Part shown: in pieces, positions 10,085 through 18,597 of the stretch
How the letters are laid out: each line of letters starts with the position of its first letter
How positions within the stretch are numbered: the stretch's first letter is position 1
Assembly: GCA_000310025.1 (NCBI GenBank)
Contig: FN648455.1
Span: forward strand, 190,818 to 212,292
Direction of reading: 5' to 3'
DNA: 21,475 nt
Source of the DNA: Ectocarpus siliculosus
Taxonomy: Eukaryota > Sar > Phaeophyceae > Ectocarpales > Ectocarpaceae
Notes under the pieces: model-generated
Seen by the model: only the letters and a program-made list of their open reading frames with translations
The model's database searches: none
What the model was told of the DNA's origin: nothing
Made by a program: the position numbers and the translations under genes

Positions 10085-11077
10085 GACCAATCAGAGGGCG
10101 TAAAAGCCGTTAGATAGGAAGAGTCACTAACAGACTGCAAAAACTACTTGATCACCTACAACATCATGGCCGGCGGACGTTTTTGAGCCGTTACAAAACT
10201 GGCCAGCTGTGCGGGGATAAACGCCTCTAATTCTCAATAGAACACCCGACGTGCAATCAACCTGTATGGTATTATGATGTAAAGCGACTGCGGCCTTCAC
10301 CCCTCCCGCCGAACCTCATAGTATGCACTGATGTCACGGGAGGATGCCCAGCTCCAATCGACTCCTGGACTTGTTCCGCTCAGAACAAGATGGTGAGCAA
10401 GATCCTTGTCACCATCGCAGTAGCCACAGCAGGCACGATCTTTCTCGATCTTCGTTGACTGGCGGTTGGATTTCTTCTGCCGCACTACTGTGGCAATGGC
10501 AATTCTCATTCCGAACTTAGCCCCATTCGTGACTGCCGTTCTTCCGAGGTGTAGGCCAAGTATCAGCGATAGAGTACCATGCATGTGATGAACCGTATCG
10601 TGCCTCGAACGATGCTGAGCTCTCACCACCCACAGGTCCATCAAGCCGTCCAAACGGCTCGACCATGCTTGACTTGCAGATCAAGCTAACGGAAGCACAC
10701 CTGCGCACCGCCGTGCCAGCAGTGCTTAGGGGTGACCTAACCCCGGAGCTGCCGTGGCGCTAAATACAGTGTTTTTTTATAGGGTTGGCACGCATGGCGA
10801 AGTTTAGGCACAGTTTGAGTCTGCGTTTCTCGCGACCCCATCCAGGGTCGAATATATCTACAGGAAATCTATTGTTCCCGGACGAGTGTCGTGCACACTT
10901 TCTTGGAATTTCACAGGACGGGCTAAAGGGCGTGATGTTACATGCAAGAGTACAATGTTGACCTGACCCAATTTTACAACCACAAACTAAATAGTCTCCC
11001 GACGGTGATGGCGTCTACATGCTCTATTGCCGACGTCTGTACATCATGGACCTGTTGAAATAGTTTCACCAAGCTCG
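10085..11077. other. Gene-free stretch before the coiled-coil gene
   Basis: The minus strand holds a 118-codon frame (10297-10653) with a CCGYCDGDKDLAHH stretch whose Cys and His residues could suggest a metal site. There is no family match I can name and no splice context. Its last bases should contain the promoter of the gene starting at about 11078. A T run lies at 10773-10779. Nothing else stands out. Confidence 0.45.
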
Positions 11078-14000
11078 ATGGGTAGAGCTCCAAGCCATGG
11101 AGCCAACAACGCCAACAACTCAGTCAAGCAAGATTTGCCGCAAGTGACAAAAGGACGGGCGGGGTATGGGAATGTTCAAGGGATTGAGGTGGTCGAAACC
11201 GCAGTAGCGTTCGCGGCGGGAGGAACAAGACCACGGGTAGAAACCAAGCTGGAGAGGGAAAACGCTCACCTGAGAGAGCAACTCAAGTTTCAGGTTCGTT
11301 CGTGTCGTTAATTGTTGTTTCTGAAACTGGATGGATCGTGGTGTGGGGGTCAGCATATGGGGATTCGGGAAACACAGACACACGTACATGAAGAGTAGGA
11401 TCTGAGGGATCTGCGATAATAGATCATGGTTCTTCCCAGGGGTTCGTTACTCTTTTCTGATTCCCAACAGCTGCGAATAGTTGATGAAACTCTTTGGGAG
11501 GCTGGGAAAATGAGTCCGCGAAGGCTCGCCCACTCTTCGCACCACCCTAGCTTGACTGAGTTCGCTCGGTCACGCTTGGCATTCCTCGCCACATGGCACC
11601 GAAGGACATAGCCAGCCTCCGGTGGCAGGTCATAGCTACCACTCCGCTCACCCAAAGTTGAGGGCTCCATAGTGGGCAATATTTCAGAACCGACCGGGCC
11701 TGCCTTGTTCGGAAAGTTCTGGCAGAGAGTTTGTTAGAAACCAGCCTACTTTCCTGCGTGTCAGTGTAGGCGTCTTCCCTTTATCGAGGAAGCCGTCGAG
11801 GAAATGGGATATCAACACCGAGAGCTCGGACCGTGTAGTGGACTGGTATGTGATTGATCAGCCCCGTTTGATTCCGAGTACATGACGGATCTCGGTTGCA
11901 GTCTATGTAGGTCCCCGGTTTACTGTCTCACGTCAACCGATACGCTACCTCAACAACCCGCTTCATACTTATGCAGGGTGCTGTGCTCGACCAGCTTGCC
12001 GGAGATGTTCACACGCTCGAGCTCAAGGCGGTTGGTGCTGCTTCCGGAGCCACCCATCTCCGACCGTCGCCAATCCACAACCAAGAAGCCACGGACGTAT
12101 TACGTGAGGGACCCAAGAACGGAATGTCTCAAGGGCAGAAAGATGAAGTACACCAAGAAAACCAAGAGGCCGGTGCGCGGTGCCCAGACATGTGCAAGGG
12201 AGGAACTCAGGGCGCACACATTGATGGCGAAGATCCTCACGGGGAGGTTCGGAATGTCGATGAGAGAGATACTTTTCAACCGCAAGATACGGCGGATGAT
12301 CTCGGGCAGGGCCATCGCGGAAATACTCCACCCACTCCCGTGCAACACGCACGAGACGAGTCCGCATGTGACCCGCATGAGAAACCCGATTTCCCACTCG
12401 AAACAGCATCCGACCACGTGTTGAGGAAGGTGTTGCCGACGAGCTCTTCTCCTACTGGTGGGGAGCCAGACTCTGGCGACAACGATACGGATCTGAGGTC
12501 TGAGCTGAGAGCGGCCAGGCTGTTAACGGAGAGAATCCGGGGGGACTTCGCGGCTGCGCAGAAGGCGTGAGTGAATTATTCGGACAAATCCCGCTACATC
12601 GCAAACCGTTTCGATTCAGTATGTGTTGCATATCAACACCCTTCCCAAGTGAGTATATCGGCCAACCTATCTAAGTACATGTAGTGCTGACTGTGCAAGC
12701 GTATTTTTTTGTCTTGTTTCTCTACTTCAGGGCAGAGGAGAAAGAGCAGTCTCACATCGGCCTCCTTTCTCGCGAGCGAAAATTCCGTGCCACTGTCGAA
12801 GCTGGCCTCCGTGAGAAAGTAAGTGGTGTGGTGGATGGGGGTGGGCACAGTAGACACCTTCGTTGTCGTCGGCTGGTACGTCCGGGCTTCTCTTGTTGGC
12901 CGTCTTGATTTTTTTGTCATTTGTTTTCACATTAAATCAGTGCTCAAAGCTTGAATGCGGTGAAGATTCAAGATAGGGAGCACCAGCAGTGCTATTGTGT
13001 CTGTCACGATTGGAGTAGCTAAAAATAGTTCGGACGTCTCGTTTCTCGTCACGAGCTGACGTTCGGCTCCTGGATCGTTTCGCCATTGTCGCCCGGCTCC
13101 AAATTGAAGTCAACGCTAGCGCGCACAGCGCGAGAGGTCTAGATCGAGAAAGAACATGCTGCCGGCACGGATCTTTCACCTTGAAGACAAGCAACCCTTG
13201 GTCAACCTGACCTAACCTAACCTAACCTAATCCAATCTTAACCTAACCTAACGTCTTGCTTTCCTCCGCGAAGGGGGGTCTTCTAATTTTTTTGGGTTTT
13301 TTTATCAACTCGTGTCCTTGGCGTTGTCCGACATCGTTCGTTGATGCTCCTGGGGGATGTCGTAGGTGCACAGCATGCGGCAAAGGGCAAGAGATCGAGA
13401 GGAGAGACTGTCGGCAGAATTGTCATCCGTCAAGGCGCAACTGAAGGAGGCCGTGGACTTGCTGGCAACGAAGGAGGATGAGGTGCGCAAACAGGAGCAG
13501 CAAAGCACATGCAGTGTTCGAACTACCGCAGTTGAATGTCCTCTCAAGTAGTAGGAGGAAGCCAATACTGAACATGATTCCTAGGAGCAATGCACACACA
13601 CTAGGAGTGGTAGTTCGCCCAAGGACGCTCTTGTACCCCATACTCGGAGCATGTTTATGGTAAGGCACCGCTTACGAAAAAGTCGCTAAACGATTCTCCC
13701 TACAAGGTGCGCTCGATGAGGGCCCGCAACGCGGAGCAGGAAGACAGGGCCTCGGCAGCCCTGGCAAGGGGTAAAGAGCGTGATCGGCAGATGAGCTGGC
13801 TGGAGCGTCGCCTACAAGAGGTAGGTTCGAGTGCCTCACCCCTTCAGTTCCTGTGCCCAAAGACATATTTTGCACCTGCCAAATCAAGGCCGAACCTTGT
13901 TGGAGCACGTCGCGAAACATGCTTGGTTAATATCCTTGTCAAGCTTGTGTGTCCTCCAGGAAATCCACGCCCAAACAGCTTTGGTTCCAGGCCTAAGGGT

Positions 14001-14862
14001 CACTGGACAGAGGCGGCTATTTTTCGCGGATAATCTTTTGCCTTGACGCCTTATGCCTGGCGTCGATGTGCCAGGTGTCTTCGGGGGAAACGTCCGCGGC
14101 CACGCTCCGCCTAGAAGAAATGACGGCAGCCCTAGAGGCACAGCAGCAAGAGCTGGAAAGACTGCGGGCGTCCGCAAGAGAGGTGGAGAGCCACTACAAT
14201 CACCACCACCTACGACGACGAAAACAGCAGCGGCAAACGAGAGCAACTTGGAGGGAAATCGACCAAAAACAGGTCAGCTCTCCACACCGCCTCTGCTCCA
14301 ACGCGTGCTGTACCCGCGCCCCCCCTCAATGGTCTAACGACTACGGCATGCACGACTATGAGTACCCCCTTTGAGGAAGGGTGAATGTATTGCCTCGGCG
14401 ACCGTCTCACAGGAGACACCCAACGGGGGATCCGGGGATTTATTACACGTCGGAGTAGAACTCGCCCTGCAGGCCATACTCTGTATGTCAAACAACGAAA
14501 CTGAAGGTGATCGCTTAAATTAGTGAATATTTTTCTTGTCTTCATTCACGACGCAGGTTAGCCTCCGAGCGGAGAGTGGCAAGCTCGTGAGTGCTGCTCG
14601 GGGTCCGTCAACCGACGATCATGACGATCATAACCATCGGCACGAGAGCGGGGCAGCAAACACCTCCTCCTGCGTTGACGACAACACCCAGGTCGCCAAC
14701 GATGCAAATCTCCGCAATGACGACGGCAACTGCGACGACAGGCGTCTAGCCGTGAGCAGAGTAGTACCGCACCACGACCACGAGAGCAAGCACCGGAGAC
14801 GTGAGGGTGACGATAACGGTGACGTACCTCGTGTCAGCCTTGATCTTGAAGCGCTGTTGTAG
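11078..14862 (+). CDS. Coiled-coil protein of unknown function (seven exons)
   Basis: Exons 11078-11293, 11977-12566, 12731-12818, 13366-13482, 13707-13820, 14075-14272 and 14557-14862 (TAG) join in frame to about 542 aa. Junctions are GT-AG; the second intron is phase 2 and all others are phase 0. The start is the first in-frame ATG (11078); an upstream coding exon is possible. The N-terminal third is polar. Charged helical segments begin at ETKLERENAHLREQLKFQ (end of exon 1), continue at the end of exon 2 (LRSELRAARLLTERIRG), and run through exons 3-6, with heptad-like Leu/Ala spacing and many Glu, Arg and Gln, as in coiled coils. Exon 7 is acidic and His/Asp-rich (DDHDDHNHRHE). Exon 6 could instead end at 14182 (GAG|GTGGAG), which would make exons 4-6 39, 38 and 36 codons long. 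No enzymatic motif, signal peptide or membrane segment is seen. A structural or scaffold role is inference from the coiled coil only. Confidence 0.7.
13211..13251. repeat. (CCTAA)n pentanucleotide repeat in intron 3
   Basis: Four perfect CCTAA units (13211-13230), a degenerate spacer, then two more units. The repeat lies in the 547-nt intron between exons 3 and 4 of the coiled-coil gene, 115 nt before the acceptor. The unit lacks one C compared with the CCCTAA block at 9932. Confidence 0.9.
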
Positions 14863-17727
14863 CTGGTGGCGGAGGGATGGAGAGGTGGAGGGGAAAGGGG
14901 GTGAGTGGGCGGGGAGGAAGATGGTGAAGGTGAAGAATATTTGAAGAAGAATCACACCCAGCGGTGGACCCTGCACTACGCTACAGACGTATGGTCGACG
15001 GTCGTGGCGACGAACCAAGAAAGTGTGTCGGCTGGGGCAACACCCAAAACTGACTCCAGAGCACAAGTTCGCCAAAGTAATAAGAGGTTTCATGACGTAT
15101 CCCGCAAAAAGAGGAAGATACCGGTGGTAGGCCAGGTCGTCATCTTTGATTGCAGAGGCGGAGGTCTGCTTTCGTTCAGAGGAAGTGAATTGATTTGCCC
15201 CTGCTTGTACACAAGAGGAAAGAAAGCATGGCGAATCTCGCGAGTACCCGCGACGCCCAGCCCTTGATCCGAAAAAGGTGCATTCGCTTGCGAAACTCAA
15301 GCCAAGCTTAGAGAGCTGCAGTACTACTGTAGTAACAGCAAGGACGGGCTGCGGGCGCAGGCAAAACTCTCTCTGCCTCTTTGCGGAAGAAACGAAAGGT
15401 GTACGCATGTTTGCACGCGGCGCACTCTCTCTTGTACAGCAGTTTTTTAACCCCATTAAATACATGTAAGTGTTACAAGTAAGTGTATAGTCCGCCAGTA
15501 ACAATAGTAATATACGAAGTAGTGATAGTTCGAGTGAGTTGGAAGAGACCCCCACCTAGATTCAAGTGGTCGAGTTCAACAATATGAGCCACATGCCACT
15601 GCTTACCCGCTAGGCTCCCTGCCTCTCTCTCCCATTCGTTCGAGCGACACGTACCTCAATGTACGGTCAACTACACATGTATTTTCCCGCTGTACGGCAC
15701 GCTCCGCCGACCCCGGGGATGGAGAGTTATCGTCCCCTGAACCTTTAGGACACTCCTCGCGTTAAATAAGGGTACTTGTTGAGACAAACAATTATGAGCG
15801 TCCTTGATTAAAGCAGGGACGGTTGCATGTACATACCAAAGTTGCGTTGGTGTGGTGGGTTCTGTAGCACAAAGCGGCAAGAGATTTCCAAAGATTTTGG
15901 ATACATAGCGTCTCTCTTGGATACGTTGAGAATCATTGGAAAAACCCTCCGTCGACGTGGTTGGTCTTCTGACTATACACAACAAACACCAGTCTCAGTG
16001 CGCTCTTTACTTGTCACACAGCACACAAACATGTTCTTGCGTCAGGAGGTACAGCGGAGGTACAGAGCAGCAGCAGGTAGCTTTCATGCTGGTGCCGGTC
16101 ACACCGCATACCTCCTGGGAGGGGATACGCAGAAAGTACTTTTCCTTGACTACACGGGGGGCTTGAATTCCATTTTTCCGGCTCTTCCATGCAAAATGCC
16201 AGCTGTCAACATATGGTATGCCGCAGAGCCATCACTCCGGTAGAGGAAGAAAGAAGAGGGCGAGGTAGGACGCCTGCGCAAGCGAAGGGAAACGTGAAAG
16301 GTGTGTTTGAGTGCTGCGAGTAAACTGTACGAAGGGTGAATCATGAGCGCTCTCGCAACCGGAACCCGAAAGCAGTAGCTGTAGTGATGAACCAAAGTCA
16401 ACAACCAATCTCAGATCTTCCAGCTTGATCGAGTTGAGTTGACCTTTCAGCAGCAGCCAGGGGGCACAAATGCCCCGCCTTCTCGAAACGGGGGTGTTCC
16501 CGCACAGGCTAGTGTCCCGTCGCTTCTTCCGGCATCGCCCACTACGCGTGTGCTCTCACAGCTGTTGTGCTCTGTATTGCTCGATGTTGCTGCTGTGCAT
16601 CTACAGCAGCAATTGTGGTGAATTGTGGAATCCAGCACATGATGCCACTTGGTAGAGCCAAAGAGAGTTACGAGCTATTACAGCAGGAGCGCCATGCCGT
16701 TATGAGTCATGCGCCCTTGGCACACAGCAGTAGTGCTGTAGCAGTAGCGCAGCGAGCGAGTTGACTGCCGTGATTTCCATCCCAGAAAAGACGAGATGCA
16801 ACTAGTCCTGTAAGCAGGACTTTCCTTCCTCCCGTTGCCGATCGGCTTATTTAGGTGCTCAATATTTAGATTTTCCACACAAAACAACCAATCACATGCG
16901 ACACATCTTTTTTGTCGATGCGCCAATTTGCACTCGGGTTGTATCCATATTCATATGCATACTTCTGTAGAAGAAAATCATTTGCGTACCAAGATCGAAG
17001 CTAGATGTTTGCGAGGACAAGGACAGGATTGCACCGGGTCGAGATGGCATTCCACTCAAGGGGATGGGTGTGTTGGAGCCTCCTCCTCACTTAACGTTCA
17101 GTGGTGTCTGCCTGAGATGGAACCTTCACACTGTTCATTCCAGCCCGTTCATTCTGCTTTATAGATGGTGTACCGGATTAGGTTGCTGTTTGTGTAGATA
17201 TTTTTGCCCGGTAGTGCCTACCAGTTACCGTACGAAGGCTGAGATCACTAGCAACAGCAGGGCATTACCGTTCACTACCGTGTGGACAAACTTGACCAAC
17301 AGTGCAAAATGAAAAACGGTCGCCGTGGACAGCCTTTGGGTCCTGTATTTCTCTCTTTCTTAGTTTTCAAAGTGCACAATGTGCTGGAAGTAGTTGCCTT
17401 TACCGGGTGGCGAAGAGTCAGTTGACTTGTAGAGTACGGATGTAAAAAAGAAGTGGCAAATCCTAAGCAGAGATCGAAAAGGTTTTTGATGTGAAGATAC
17501 AGTATATACAACACTCGCCCCAAAGTTTTTTTCAATCAGCGCACCGTCCTGACCTTGCCACCATTCATTTCCTGCCGGAACTCGTCTCAACTTGCACATG
17601 TTCCGAAACGGGACTTGTCCCAGCTTTTTGGTCGTATTCCATCGAAGCTTGGCACTTGACCAACAAAACCGCTATTGCTTCTGCCTTGCTCGCGCGCACA
17701 GGCAACAAGCCAAGCTCATAGCATTCG
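14863..17727. other. Gene-free stretch
   Basis: The beginning should be the 3' untranslated region of the coiled-coil gene. The longest frame here is on the minus strand (14746-15555). It lacks an ATG near its start, overlaps the last exon antisense, and shows no motif. A plus frame at 15827-16243 (138 codons) is also unrecognised. A hairpin at 16587-16612 is listed separately. I see nothing else of note. Confidence 0.45.
16587..16612. repeat. Perfect 10-bp stem hairpin
   Basis: TTGCTGCTGT (16587-16596), a six-base loop, then ACAGCAGCAA (16603-16612). A short duplication follows it (AATTGTGG at 16611-16618 and 16621-16628). The T-tract expected of a terminator is absent, and no adjacent gene needs one. 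Confidence 0.8.
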
Positions 17728-18375
17728 ATGCCTGTTGGGGAAGGAGCGGGGGGACAAGATGGGTCTGCGGCAACTCTGGTGAGGAGCGACCAAGACTCCG
17801 GTATGGCTCTCGTCAAGAGCAAGGATGGCAGGACGAAGTGGCTCACTGTCAGGTGGGTTTGCAGGAACTGCACATGCCATCACAGAAGGACTGACAATGT
17901 CAAGACGGGGCTGTGGAAGCTGCGCAGCTTGACCTGCACATGACACCACAGAAGGACTGATAATATCAAGAGGGGACTGTGGATAGCTTTGCACATGACG
18001 TCACAGAAGGACTGACAAGGGACTGGAAAAGGTCCTCGCAGCAGTGATCGTTGAGTCAGCAGCGGAGATGTGTATGCTACTGGTGTGGATGCTGTTTCTT
18101 GCAAGCATGCTCTCGACAGAGTTGCGTGCAGCAGCAGTACTCTATGCTACTATGCTACCGTAGGTCTCCTAGGTTATCCCTGTACCGAACCGAAAGATCG
18201 ATTACTCTACGACGAGGAGGATGCGAAAATCCACAAGATTGTTGTTCGGAACGGTCCCAAGGACGGTCCCAAGGCCTCCATGTTTGGCACCGTCACATGT
18301 GTTGCTGCAGAGTACCGGGAATCGAGCGTTGGAAATCGATGCAGGGGGTGTGGCATCTTGTGCGACCTGCGTTAG
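17728..18375 (+). CDS. Possible small two-exon gene, function unknown
   Basis: Two stretches look protein-like. The first (17728-17851) ends in ALVKSKDGRTKWLTV before a good donor (GTCAG|GTGGGT, phase 2). The second runs through PKDRLLYDEEDAKIHKIVV, a GPKDGPK duplication, and a terminal CRGCGILCDLR with a stop at 18373-18375. An acceptor GCAGCAG at 18131-18137 (exon from 18138) would join them in frame to roughly 120 aa. The proposed intron would contain the threefold tandem repeat at 17870-18025. The Cys residues near the end could form part of a metal site, but there is no complete motif. The polypyrimidine tract is weak and the start is a guess, so this may be two unrelated open frames. 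Confidence 0.25.
17870..18025. repeat. Degenerate tandem repeat, three copies of about 55-66 bp
   Basis: Copies start at 17870, 17936 and 17991, each with GCACATG, a few variable bases, then CACAGAAGGACTGA. The first two continue similarly (AATRTCAAGA, then GGGRCTGTGGA); the third breaks off after GACTGACAAGGG. Copy 1 has an 11-nt insertion relative to copy 2. Confidence 0.85.
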
Positions 18376-18484
18376 CCCCCCCATTGAGACCCACTACTTA
18401 CCAAACAACTCCCTCCAACACGTGCACTATAATATTAATAGTCGAGAAGCAGACAAATTATATCGAACTGCTTGTGGGCCCCCG

Positions 18485-18585
18485 TTGTTTTCCCGATCAT
18501 GCATACCCCCTTTGTTTTTCTGGCTGTTGATGCGTACCCCGACCCCGTTGTTTTTCTCACTCTTTTGTGCATACCGCGGAACCCC
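18485..18585. repeat. Imperfect tandem repeat, three units of about 26-39 bp
   Basis: Each unit has TTGTTTT(T)C near its start and TGCRTACC near its end (units about 18485-18510, 18511-18546 and 18547-18585). The block lies directly before the likely 3' splice site at 18597, so its T-rich segments may serve as polypyrimidine tracts for the large exon that follows. Confidence 0.65.
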
Positions 18586-18597
18586 CTCACCACGCAG

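Noticed and set aside
10297-10653. Minus-strand frame with a CCGYCDGD...HH stretch, considered as a transposase tail
   Set aside because: The Cys/His spacing fits no transposase zinc site I can name, and no catalytic residues or terminal inverted repeats are visible.
11458-11520. A possible extra exon after CCCAACAG in intron 1 of the coiled-coil gene
   Set aside because: The acceptor is fair and the sequence LRIVDETLWEAGK looks plausible, but no acceptable in-frame donor follows.
14746-15555. A 269-codon minus-strand open frame, the longest after the low-complexity gene
   Set aside because: It has no ATG at its start and overlaps the last coiled-coil exon antisense. Its composition is patchy (Leu and Val runs from simple sequence) and it shows no motif. 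It may deserve a transcript check but not a gene call.
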